A stretch of 15,976 bases of DNA from Klebsiella pneumoniae (GTDB lineage Bacteria; Bacteroidota; Bacteroidia; Flavobacteriales; Flavobacteriaceae), in contig CALPPA020000008.1 in assembly GCA_943325355.2 (NCBI GenBank), forward strand, positions 1 through 15,976. Reading direction: 5' to 3'. The position numbers and the translations under genes were made by a program. This document shows positions 9,111-15,976 of this stretch, in pieces. Under the pieces are notes generated by a model. It did not search any database and was not told the origin of the DNA. It saw nothing but the letters and a program-made list of their open reading frames with translations. How positions within the stretch are numbered: the first letter of the stretch is position 1; each line of letters starts with the position of its first letter.

Positions 9111-9983
9111 TTATTTATTATTTTGTTGTAAAATCTTTATATCCGAAATACGGTCTGCAAAGAAACTACTTTTTTCTGGATATTTCAAAATTAATATCTC
9201 ATAAGCTTGAATAGCACGTTGATATTTTTTTTGTTCTAAATATACTCTTGCCAAAGTTTCGGTCATTAAATAGGAATTGTCAGTTTGATTGGCTTCGAAA
9301 TTGGTAGTTGATTCTGTTCCTTGTTTTAGTGGAGGAATTTTTGGACTAGCTTCAATAAATTTATCTATCAATTCTAATTTTTTCTTTTTGTCTTCATCCA
9401 ATACATTAGTATTAGAATTGCTTCCAATTTCTTTTTCTCTAACTATAGGTTGTATTCTGGATATTTGAAGCCATTCTTGAAAGGAATGTTTTTCATTAAT
9501 GGAAAAATCCAAAGGTTTTCCTATTTCCAAGTTTTCTTCCGCTGTCATTGCGAGATTCGAAGCAATCTCTTTTTCATCAATAGTTACTGCTAAAGCAGCT
9601 TCTTTTATTGATGTAAGTATAGATTGTTCTATGGTGTTTATTTTTGGCTCAAGTTTTAACTCGTGCTTAATTATTTCGTGATCAACCACGCTTATGTCAA
9701 GAAGTTCCAACACCTTTTTGTCATACAAACCTTTTTGGATGGCAACAAAAGTATCTGATGTAATGAAATCAAATAAAACAGTTCTATCAGTAGTATGAGA
9801 TGCAGTAACTTTCAATGCATAATTATACCTGAAGCTATTTTGATTGAACAATCCTTTTAAACGCAAAGCTCTCGCACTTTGAAAATAAGGAAAATCATCC
9901 AGTACTTTCCCTAATGCATCCGTTTGCTTTTCGTTGATAGCATTTGGTTTGTTAATTAAATAGGTATAATCGGTTACGTTCAT
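9111..9983 (-). CDS. TPR-containing protein of unknown function
   Basis: A 290-residue protein without signal peptide or membrane helix. The N-terminal part (about 1-110) is a helical region, with FPYFQSARALRLKGL and YNYALKVTASHTTDR recalling solenoid helices, recurrent in Flavobacterium but not functionally assigned. The middle (about 110-235) is charged and low-complexity. The C-terminus (about 239-286) contains a TPR unit, ETLARVYLEQKKYQRAIQAYEILILKYP. Residues 139-147 (EIASNLAMT) are encoded by an inserted REP-like repeat (9546-9567) in the low-complexity linker, which evidently tolerates insertion. It lies between lptE and secG; a scaffolding role in envelope biogenesis is possible but is only contextual inference. 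Confidence 0.75.
   Translation of the reverse strand: MNVTDYTYLINKPNAINEKQTDALGKVLDDFPYFQSARALRLKGLFNQNSFRYNYALKVTASHTTDRTVLFDFITSDTFVAIQKGLYDKKVLELLDISVVDHEIIKHELKLEPKINTIEQSILTSIKEAALAVTIDEKEIASNLAMTAEENLEIGKPLDFSINEKHSFQEWLQISRIQPIVREKEIGSNSNTNVLDEDKKKKLELIDKFIEASPKIPPLKQGTESTTNFEANQTDNSYLMTETLARVYLEQKKYQRAIQAYEILILKYPEKSSFFADRISDIKILQQNNK
9546..9567. repeat. REP-like 22-bp repeat, copy 2, inside the TPR gene
   Basis: It matches the groEL-start copy at 19 of 22 positions, differing only in the central trinucleotide; here the centre TTCGAA is palindromic. It is read in frame as EIASNLAMT (residues 139-147) of the TPR protein and does not break the gene. Confidence 0.75.
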
Positions 9984-10085
9984 TTCAGATTTCAGATTTG
10001 CTTTGCCTGTTCGCCATTCTGGCTCGAGTCAGATTTCAGATTTCAGATTTCAGCGGCTAACTAAAAACTGCAATCTGCAATCTGG
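9984..10085. repeat. Repeat-filled gap between TPR gene and lptE
   Basis: The gap is mostly 7-bp tandem units: TTCAGAT twice (9984-9997), TCAGATT three times plus a partial (10029-10053), and CTGCAAT twice (10068-10081). A 31-bp non-repetitive, more GC-rich segment (9998-10028) containing GCCA-TTC-TGGC splits the first array, as though it had been inserted. No promoter or terminator is visible. The array begins immediately before the TPR start codon. Confidence 0.65.
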
Positions 10086-10087
10086 AT

Positions 10088-10591
10088 TTACCATTTTGCT
10101 AATGATTCATTAAAAATATCTTGTGTGATTCTATCTAAAATCTCTTTTATTCCGGCATCCTTTGTTGCTCCAGTAAGTTGCTGTGATGCGGGATAATCGT
10201 AGAAAAAATCAAATTGTTTTTCAAAATTATCAGTTTCTTTATTTTTATTGGTAAACCTAACATTTATTCGGATAGTCAATCTATTTTGAGATGCTTGTTG
10301 ATCTGCGGTGGCAGTCATTGGAGTTATCCTGTAATCTGTTATTTCTCCTTCGTAGGTTAAATCCCCGTTGCTTTTTATCAAATTCAAGTTGGTTTGATTT
10401 TGGATAAGATCTTGTAAAGCCAAGGTAAATGTTCGGTCGAGCCCTGGTTCGATTAGTTCTGCATTATTTGGAAAAAAATTCACTTGAAAAGTTTTCGCAT
10501 CAATCTTACCGGTTCCAGTGAAGTTGTAAACAGAACAACTACTGAATGTCAAAAGAAATGTAACTGCAATACTATAACTTAGTAGTCTCAT
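10088..10591 (-). CDS. lptE: LptE family lipopolysaccharide-assembly lipoprotein
   Basis: The 167-residue protein fits the Bacteroidota LptE family, the outer-membrane lipoprotein plug of the LptD translocon that inserts LPS. A lipoprotein signal (MRLLSYSIAVTFLLTFSSC, lipidated Cys19) is followed by SVYNFTGTGKIDAKTFQVNFFPNNAELIEPGLDRTFTLALQDLI-type features: a beta-strand start and a conserved helix region near 45-60. A strand-rich middle (YEGEITDYRITPM) and a closing helix complete the fold. The frame extends to a TTG at 10621, but the ATG at 10591 gives an ideal signal peptide and is preferred. It starts 33 bp after the stop of the sigma-54 activator gene, in the same operon. Confidence 0.88.
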   Translation of the reverse strand: MRLLSYSIAVTFLLTFSSCSVYNFTGTGKIDAKTFQVNFFPNNAELIEPGLDRTFTLALQDLIQNQTNLNLIKSNGDLTYEGEITDYRITPMTATADQQASQNRLTIRINVRFTNKNKETDNFEKQFDFFYDYPASQQLTGATKDAGIKEILDRITQDIFNESLAKW

Positions 10592-10624
10592 TTTATATTT
10601 AAAAAGTTCAAAGATATTCAATTT

Positions 10625-11893
10625 TTAAAGATCAAATTGTTTTATTTTTCGATAGAGCGTTCTTTCGGAAATTCCTAATTCATCAGCCGCGGCTTTTCGT
10701 TTTCCTCTGTTTTTTTCCAAAGATTTTTTTATCATTTCGATTTCTCTTTGTTCTAATTTCAGAATTTCTTCTTCTTCAACCGTTTCTTCAAATTGGTAAT
10801 TATCATCTTGTTCTTGATAATTTTTTTCATTATTTGTTGCAGTAATTAAGCCAGTTCTTGGTTCGTCTTCTGCTTCTTCTTCAAAATCTATTTCGCTGTC
10901 CTCTTCGTGAGCACCATATATTTTATTGATTAGATGCGAATTTGTTTCTTGAACTTTAGTGACGCCGTTTTGCATCAATTCCATTGTCAATTTCTTCAAA
11001 TCGTTCAAATCACTTTTCATATCAAAAAGCACTTTGTACAGAATTTCCCTTTCAGTACTAAAATCGTTTTTGCTCTTTTTGTCTTTTATTACTGAAGGTA
11101 AATTACTAGCTTCGGAGGGTAAGTAGGATTGCAAAGTCGAAGCCGTTATATCGCGATTAGTCTCTAAAACCGAGATTTGTTCAGCTACGTTCCGCAACTG
11201 TCGAATGTTTCCGCTCCATCTAAATTTTTGCAATAATTGTACGGCATAATCGTCTAATTTAATGGGAGGCATTTTGTATTTATGGGCAAAATCAGCAGCA
11301 AATTTCCTGAACAATAAATGAATGTCATCTTTTCGGTCGCGCAAAGGAGGCAAAGTTATGTCTACTGTACTCAATCGATAGTATAAATCTTCTCTGAATT
11401 TCCCTTTTTCGATGGCGTCAAACAAATTGACATTGGTAGCAGCCACAATTCTCACATCTGTTTTTTGCACTTGTGAGGAACCTACTTTTAGAAACTCCCC
11501 GTTTTCTAGAATTCGTAACAATCGAACTTGTGTTGTCAAGGGTAATTCACCCACTTCATCCAGAAATATTGTTCCGCCACTAGCTACTTCAAAATAACCT
11601 TCTCGAGTGGAAGTTGCGCCTGTAAAGGAGCCTTTTTCGTGACCAAACAACTCACTGTCTATCGTTCCTTCTGGAATTGCTCCACAGTTTACCGCAATGT
11701 ATTTGCCGTGTTTACGGTGCGAAAGTGAGTGTATAATTTTAGGAATACTTTCTTTTCCAACACCACTTTCACCCACAACTAACACTGAAATATCAGTTGG
11801 TGCTACCTGAATGGCTTTTTCTATCGCACGATTGAGTTTCGGGTCATTCCCAATAATCTCAAATCTTTGTTTTATTGATTGAACTGTTTCCAT
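10625..11893 (-). CDS. Sigma-54-dependent transcriptional activator lacking a receiver domain
   Basis: A 422-residue bacterial enhancer-binding protein. The AAA+ domain starts almost at the N-terminus: Walker A GESGVGKE (41-48), sigma-54 contact loop GSFTGA (88-93, with Ser in place of the usual Ala in GAFTGA), Walker B GGTIFLDE (106-113), and the conserved FREDLYYRL. A long, highly acidic linker (about 330-385) follows, then a Fis-type helix-turn-helix at the C-terminus (GKRKAAADELGISERTLYRKIKQFDL, about 397-422). No response-regulator, PAS or GAF sensor is present, so its activity must be set by expression level, a partner or the acidic region. It hydrolyses ATP to open sigma-54 promoters. 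Its target genes are unknown; the operon partners (lptE, secG) hint at envelope control. Confidence 0.93.
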   Translation of the reverse strand: METVQSIKQRFEIIGNDPKLNRAIEKAIQVAPTDISVLVVGESGVGKESIPKIIHSLSHRKHGKYIAVNCGAIPEGTIDSELFGHEKGSFTGATSTREGYFEVASGGTIFLDEVGELPLTTQVRLLRILENGEFLKVGSSQVQKTDVRIVAATNVNLFDAIEKGKFREDLYYRLSTVDITLPPLRDRKDDIHLLFRKFAADFAHKYKMPPIKLDDYAVQLLQKFRWSGNIRQLRNVAEQISVLETNRDITASTLQSYLPSEASNLPSVIKDKKSKNDFSTEREILYKVLFDMKSDLNDLKKLTMELMQNGVTKVQETNSHLINKIYGAHEEDSEIDFEEEAEDEPRTGLITATNNEKNYQEQDDNYQFEETVEEEEILKLEQREIEMIKKSLEKNRGKRKAAADELGISERTLYRKIKQFDL

Positions 11894-11922
11894 AGTTTTT
11901 TGTTTAACACAAATTATTTTTT

Positions 11923-12449
11923 GCCACGAATTTCACGAATTTCACGAATTTTTTTAAATGTATTTTTTTTTGAAATTTAAACAACAACTCTTTTGTGCTG
12001 AAGCGTTTTAATATTAAAATTTGCGATTATTCCAATTTGACTTTCGGCTAAAACCATATAATTCAATGTTTGAGTTAGATGTTCATTTATAATTTCTTTT
12101 AGCGCTTTTACCTCAAAAATAATTTCATCATAAACTACAAAATCTGCATAATATTTATGTGAAATGGGATGTCCTTTATAAATTATAGAAAATGGTTTTT
12201 CTCTTTCATAGGGAATATTGTTAATCTTGAATTCGATTTCCAAAGCATCTTTAATATATATAATTTCAGATAATCCGCCACCTAAAACTCTATGAACTTC
12301 CATACATAAGCCTATGATTTTGTAATACTCTTCTTTTTTATATAACTCCATATTTATTGTTTTTTGCTACTGATTTCAATATTTCAATAGTTTATAAATT
12401 TTTTTAAAATTAATAAAAGAAATTTGTGCTAATTCGTGAAATTCGTGGC
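11923..12449. repeat. Inverted-repeat-bounded cassette carrying the GxxExxY gene
   Basis: GCCACGAATTTCACGAATT at 11923-11941 is repeated perfectly in inverse orientation at 12431-12449. Each end is built of 9-bp units of CACGAATTT type: three tandem units at 11925-11951; on the right, two clear units plus a degenerate third reaching 12420. The right end stops 9 bp short of the miaB stop codon, and the left end lies 29 bp before the sigma-54 gene. The whole looks like a discrete element of about 530 bp. No transposase is present. Confidence 0.75.
11977..12351 (-). CDS. GxxExxY family protein (PD-(D/E)XK nuclease-like)
   Basis: A 124-residue protein of the GxxExxY family, named for its motif, here GLSEIIY (about 26-32, preceded by HRVLGG). 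Downstream are KYYADFVVYDEIIFEVKALKEI (about 66-87), whose D-(x)n-ExK pattern (Asp69, Glu79, Lys81) resembles a PD-(D/E)XK nuclease core, and TQTLNYM (about 92-98), typical of the family. Its biological role is not established; a DNA-acting enzyme is a reasonable but untested idea. It sits between miaB and the sigma-54 activator inside a cassette bounded by inverted CACGAATTT repeats, and gives the impression of having entered an existing operon. No clear promoter of its own was found. It appears intact. Confidence 0.88.
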   Translation of the reverse strand: MELYKKEEYYKIIGLCMEVHRVLGGGLSEIIYIKDALEIEFKINNIPYEREKPFSIIYKGHPISHKYYADFVVYDEIIFEVKALKEIINEHLTQTLNYMVLAESQIGIIANFNIKTLQHKRVVV

Positions 12450-12458
12450 GAACTTTTT

Positions 12459-13904
12459 TTAATTCATCTCACTCAAACCAAGCGCTTCACCAATCAAAGT
12501 TCCACTGGTGCAACTCGTGATTTTTACATTTACAAAATCCCCGATTTTATAATTCTCTTTTGGAAAAACCACCACAATACTTTGCGAATTTCTTCCAGAC
12601 CAATCATTTTCAGATTTTTTTGAAGTTTTTTCTACCAAAACTTCTACGGTTTGTTCCAAAAACCCCTGAGTTCTTATCGCGCTATGGCTTCTTTGTAAAT
12701 CGACAATTTCTTGTAATCTTCTCAATTTTGTGCTTTCCGGAACATCATCTTTCATTTTGCGTTCTGCCAAAGTTCCAGGGCGTTCGGAGTAAGCATACAT
12801 ATAACCAAAACTATATTTTACATATTCCATTAAACTCAAAGTGTCTTGATGATCCTGTTCGGTTTCTGTTGGAAAACCAGAAATTAAGTCTTGGGTAACG
12901 GAACAATCCGGAATTATAGCCCTGATTTTATCAATCAAATTCATATACTCTTCACGAGTGTGCAAACGGTTCATTTCCTTGAGGATTCTGTTGCTTCCCG
13001 ATTGAACCGGCAAGTGAATATGGTTGCAAATATTCGAATGTTTGGCAATCACGTGCAACACACTTTCGTGCATATCTTGCGGATTTGAAGTCGAAAATCG
13101 GATGCGCATTTTTGGGAAACCAACGGCGACCATTTTGAGCAATTGATCAAAGTCAACAGCCGTTGCTTTTTGCATTTCAGTAGCGTTGACGAAATCTTTT
13201 TTCAATCCGCCTCCATACCATAAATAACTGTCCACATTTTGTCCCAAAAGCGTAATTTCTTTAAAACCTTTGTCCCATAAATCCTGAATTTCCTTCATAA
13301 TGCTTTGTGGTTCTCTGCTTCTTTCTCGTCCGCGAGTGAAAGGAACCACACAAAATGTACACATATTATCGCAACCACGAGTAATAGAAACTAAAGCCGT
13401 GATGCCATTGCTCATTAATCGAACGGGAGAAATATCGCCGTAAGTCTCGTCTTTTGACAAAATCACGTTAATCGCATCACGACCTTCTTCGACTTCTGCC
13501 AACAAATTAGGTAAATCTTTATAAGCATCTGGACCTACTACAAGGTCTACAATTTTTTCTTGTTCAAGGAACTGACTTTTCAACCGTTCTGCCATACAGC
13601 CCAAAACCCCGACTTTCATTTTAGGATTTTTGCGTTTCACGGCATTGTATTTTTCCAAGCGTTTTCGAACAGTTTGTTCCGCTTTGTCACGAATGGAACA
13701 GGTGTTGACCAAAACTAAATCAGCTTCTTCAAGGATTTGCGTGGTGTTATATCCGTTTGACGATAAAATTGAAGCCACAATCTCACTGTCAGAAAAATTC
13801 ATCGCGCAGCCATAACTTTCTATAAAGAGTTTTTTTGTGTTCTCAGGTTTGTATTCTAGAACAAGGGTTTCTCCTTGCTTGCTTTCTTCGATAATCTTTT
13901 CCAT
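12459..13904 (-). CDS. miaB: tRNA-2-methylthio-N6-dimethylallyladenosine synthase MiaB
   Basis: A 481-residue radical-SAM methylthiotransferase that adds the 2-methylthio group to i6A37 of tRNAs reading UNN codons. The N-terminal UPF0004 domain supplies three cluster cysteines (Cys33 in YGCAMN, Cys69 in NTCSIR, Cys103 in LGCMAE). The radical-SAM triad is CxxxCxxC (Cys178, Cys182, Cys185, in RGCDNMCTFC), with PFTRGRERSRE just after. The C-terminal TRAM-like RNA-binding region (about 415-475) contains VEVLVEKTSKKS and VNVKITSCTSGTLIGE. Length is normal for Bacteroidota. It is the first gene of the operon, with its promoter 18-49 bp upstream, and is divergent from topA. Confidence 0.96.
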   Translation of the reverse strand: MEKIIEESKQGETLVLEYKPENTKKLFIESYGCAMNFSDSEIVASILSSNGYNTTQILEEADLVLVNTCSIRDKAEQTVRKRLEKYNAVKRKNPKMKVGVLGCMAERLKSQFLEQEKIVDLVVGPDAYKDLPNLLAEVEEGRDAINVILSKDETYGDISPVRLMSNGITALVSITRGCDNMCTFCVVPFTRGRERSREPQSIMKEIQDLWDKGFKEITLLGQNVDSYLWYGGGLKKDFVNATEMQKATAVDFDQLLKMVAVGFPKMRIRFSTSNPQDMHESVLHVIAKHSNICNHIHLPVQSGSNRILKEMNRLHTREEYMNLIDKIRAIIPDCSVTQDLISGFPTETEQDHQDTLSLMEYVKYSFGYMYAYSERPGTLAERKMKDDVPESTKLRRLQEIVDLQRSHSAIRTQGFLEQTVEVLVEKTSKKSENDWSGRNSQSIVVVFPKENYKIGDFVNVKITSCTSGTLIGEALGLSEMN

Positions 13905-13921
13905 CTCGTTTTTTCAAAGGA

Positions 13922-13953
13922 CAAAGATAAAGCAATTTCAATAAATATGACAA
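13922..13953 (-). promoter_or_regulatory. Promoter of the miaB-secG operon
   Basis: On the minus strand, TTG (13951-13953) is followed after 21 bp by TATCTTTG (13922-13929), an exact TAnnTTTG box. It lies 17 bp before the miaB start codon, giving a very short 5' leader. Confidence 0.65.
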
Positions 13954-14124
13954 GATGTCAGATGAAGAATTAACAGTATTTTAAGTTCAGTCCAATATAA
14001 AATGGAAAATTACTGTATAAACTATTGTTCTTTAAAATTTCAGAATCAGTATAGATAAAATGGATATTTCATTGATTAAATTCACTTTTAAATTTTTCAA
14101 AAGCCAATATTTAAAAAAAATAGA

Positions 14125-14132
14125 TACTTTTG
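14125..14132 (+). promoter_or_regulatory. Probable -7 box of the topA promoter
   Basis: TACTTTTG matches TAnnTTTG exactly and lies 18 bp before the topA ATG. No clear TTG -33 element is found 17-23 bp upstream (only an AT-rich run), so this is a half-site call. The 246-bp gap 13905-14150 otherwise holds the divergent miaB promoter and no gene. Confidence 0.45.
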
Positions 14133-14150
14133 TCCTAGAAAAATACACCT

Positions 14151-15976
14151 ATGGCAAAGAATTTAGTTATCGTTGAGTCCCCTGCAAAGGCAAAAACTAT
14201 CGAAAAATTTCTAGGAAGCGACTATCAAGTCGAATCGAGTTATGGTCATATTGCAGACTTACCTTCTAAAGAAATTGGAGTGGATGTTGAAAATGGTTTC
14301 AAACCAAAATACGAAGTTTCTGCCGACAAGAAAGCATTGGTTTCAAAATTAAAAACCTTGGCCAAGAATGCTGATATGGTTTGGTTAGCTAGTGATGAGG
14401 ATCGTGAAGGGGAAGCTATTTCTTGGCATTTATCCGAAGAATTAAAGTTAGACAAGAACAAAACCAAGCGAATTGTTTTTCACGAAATCACGAAATCTGC
14501 GATTCTGAAAGCAATTGAAAATCCACGCGAAATAGATTATAATCTAGTCAATGCACAACAAGCTCGTAGAGTTTTAGACAGATTGGTGGGTTATGAATTG
14601 TCACCTGTTTTATGGAGAAAAATCAAAGGAGGGCTTTCCGCTGGACGGGTACAATCGGTTTCAGTTCGTTTGATTGTTGAACGTGAAAGAGAAATCCAGA
14701 ATTTCAATCCAATAGCTTCATATTCAGTTGTAGCAGAATTTACAAATGAATCCGGAAAATCATTCAAAGCCAAACTGCCGAAGAATTTCAATACCAAAAA
14801 AGAAGCCGAAGATTTCTTGAATAAGAATATTGGTTCTACTTATAAAGTTTCAGATTTAGAAACTAAACCAACTAAAAAATCACCAACCGGACCTTTTACA
14901 ACTTCGACTTTGCAACAAGAAGCTGCAAGGAAATTGTATTTGCCTGTTGGAATCACGATGCAACTTGCGCAACGTTTATACGAAGCTGGACTCATTACTT
15001 ATATGAGAACCGATAGCGTGAACTTGTCTAAAGACGCGATGGAAGCGGCTCAAGCTGAAATCATCAAATCCTACGGAAAGGAATTTTCTAAACCCAGAAC
15101 TTTTGTAAATAAAAGCAAAGGAGCTCAAGAAGCTCACGAAGCAATTCGTCCAACGGATATGTCCCGTCACACCGTAAACATTGACAGAGATCAAGCGCGT
15201 TTATACGATTTGATTTGGAAAAGAACCTTGGCTTCACAAATGAGTGACGCTGAATTAGAACGAACAAACGTAAAAATTGCGGCTAACAATCACGGAGAAA
15301 TATTCACGGCGTCTGGTGAAGTGTTACTTTTTGAAGGTTTCTTGAAAGTATATTTAGAAGGAAATGATGATGATGATGAGGAACAAGAAGGAATGCTTCC
15401 GGCAATGAAAGTCAATGAAAAATTAGAAAATAATTATATTACTGCAACCGAAAGATATTCTCGTCCGGCTGCAAGATTCACCGAAGCTTCTTTGGTAAAA
15501 AAATTAGAAGAATTAGGAATTGGTCGTCCATCGACTTATGCGCCAACAATTTCCACAATTATCAACAGAAATTATGTTGAGAAAGGAAATTTGGATGGTC
15601 AGGAGCGCAATTATATCCAACTGACTTTACAATCTGGAAAAGTAGCCGAGAAGTTACTCAAGGAAAATACAGGTTCTGATAAAGGAAAATTAGTTCCAAC
15701 TGATATTGGAACAATTGTTACGGATTTCTTGGTCAAAAATTTCGAAAACATTCTGGATTATAATTTCACTGCAAAAGTGGAACAAGATTTTGATGAAATT
15801 GCCGAAGGAAACGTCAATTGGACAAAAATGATGCAAGAGTTCTACGATAAATTTCACCCAACAGTGAAAGATGTAGAGGCCAATGCCGATAGAGAAAGTG
15901 GCGAGAGAATTTTGGGGAAAGATCCTAAAACAGGAAAACAAGTTTCTGTTCGGTTGGGGAAATTTGGTCCGATGGC
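14151..15976 (+). CDS. topA: DNA topoisomerase I (TopA), N-terminal 608 codons
   Basis: A type IA topoisomerase that relaxes negative supercoils; the frame is open to the right edge, so the C-terminus (normally zinc-finger or repeat modules) is missing. The TOPRIM domain begins MAKNLVIVESPAKAKTI (Glu9), with the metal-binding DxDxE at Asp82, Asp84, Glu86 (SDEDREGEAISWHL). The DRLVGYELSP and GGLSAGRVQSVS region follows, then the active-site Tyr284 in LITYMRTDS, and later EAHEAIRPTD and GIGRPSTYAP. An acidic patch (406-411, DDDDEE) interrupts the cap region. It begins with the ATG at 14151, directly upstream of the family N-terminus, and is divergent from miaB. Confidence 0.97.
   Translation, partial: MAKNLVIVESPAKAKTIEKFLGSDYQVESSYGHIADLPSKEIGVDVENGFKPKYEVSADKKALVSKLKTLAKNADMVWLASDEDREGEAISWHLSEELKLDKNKTKRIVFHEITKSAILKAIENPREIDYNLVNAQQARRVLDRLVGYELSPVLWRKIKGGLSAGRVQSVSVRLIVEREREIQNFNPIASYSVVAEFTNESGKSFKAKLPKNFNTKKEAEDFLNKNIGSTYKVSDLETKPTKKSPTGPFTTSTLQQEAARKLYLPVGITMQLAQRLYEAGLITYMRTDSVNLSKDAMEAAQAEIIKSYGKEFSKPRTFVNKSKGAQEAHEAIRPTDMSRHTVNIDRDQARLYDLIWKRTLASQMSDAELERTNVKIAANNHGEIFTASGEVLLFEGFLKVYLEGNDDDDEEQEGMLPAMKVNEKLENNYITATERYSRPAARFTEASLVKKLEELGIGRPSTYAPTISTIINRNYVEKGNLDGQERNYIQLTLQSGKVAEKLLKENTGSDKGKLVPTDIGTIVTDFLVKNFENILDYNFTAKVEQDFDEIAEGNVNWTKMMQEFYDKFHPTVKDVEANADRESGERILGKDPKTGKQVSVRLGKFGPM

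Noticed and set aside
10592..10621. Upstream TTG start of lptE adding 10 residues
   Set aside because: The extension spoils an otherwise ideal lipoprotein signal peptide beginning at the ATG at 10591.
11925..11951. CRISPR-like short direct repeats
   Set aside because: The 9-bp units are directly tandem with no unique spacers, and no cas gene is present.
11923..12449. Insertion sequence
   Set aside because: The inverted ends resemble an IS, but the enclosed protein is a GxxExxY family member and not a transposase, and no target duplication could be identified.
12426..13815. Plus-strand open frames opposite miaB
   Set aside because: Antisense to a well-conserved radical-SAM gene, with no signal, motif or promoter of their own.
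14246..15941. Minus-strand open frames at the right end
   Set aside because: They are shadows of topA, whose plus-strand frame is open without a stop from 14151 to the edge and carries all family motifs.

Overview
The window looks like a chromosomal segment of a Flavobacterium-like member of the Bacteroidota. Evidence: the DNA is AT-rich; several genes carry good matches to the TTG-N(17-23)-TAnnTTTG promoter of this phylum and lack Shine-Dalgarno sequences; and there are typical families (HYC_CC_PP protein, TonB receptor, barrel-less MG2/plug-like protein, Bacteroidota LptE, GxxExxY protein). Names come from motif recognition and family knowledge; no search was run.

Layout. (1) 1-259: tail of a beta-CASP metallo-beta-lactamase-fold protein. 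(2) 320-3252, + strand: a three-gene locus probably for metal (copper-like) handling: HYC_CC_PP-family protein, TonB-dependent receptor, periplasmic heavy-metal-associated (HMA) protein. A near-perfect promoter lies almost on top of the first start codon, and a long AT-rich hairpin separates genes one and two. (3) 3417-4094: DedA membrane protein, ending at a bidirectional terminator shared with the convergent 782-residue exported protein (4148-6496, - strand). (4) 6595-8714, - strand: groES-groEL with its own promoter and terminator. (5) 8715-13953, - strand: an apparent operon read from a miaB promoter: miaB, a GxxExxY gene inside an inverted-repeat cassette, a sigma-54-type activator, lptE, a TPR protein and secG, closed by a hairpin terminator. 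It joins tRNA modification, outer-membrane LPS assembly and protein export. (6) 14151 to the right edge, + strand: the first 608 codons of topA, divergent from miaB.

The most unusual aspect is the density of short repeats in the otherwise ordinary housekeeping block from groEL to miaB. A 19-bp perfect inverted repeat built of 9-bp CACGAATTT units brackets the GxxExxY gene. A 22-bp REP-like sequence occurs twice, once covering the possible upstream start of groEL and once in frame inside the TPR gene. Arrays with 7-bp period fill the groES/groEL and TPR/lptE gaps. The GxxExxY cassette with its repeat ends is the best candidate for an undescribed system; its function is unknown. No tRNA, rRNA, CRISPR array, transposase or gap over 300 bp without a gene was found.
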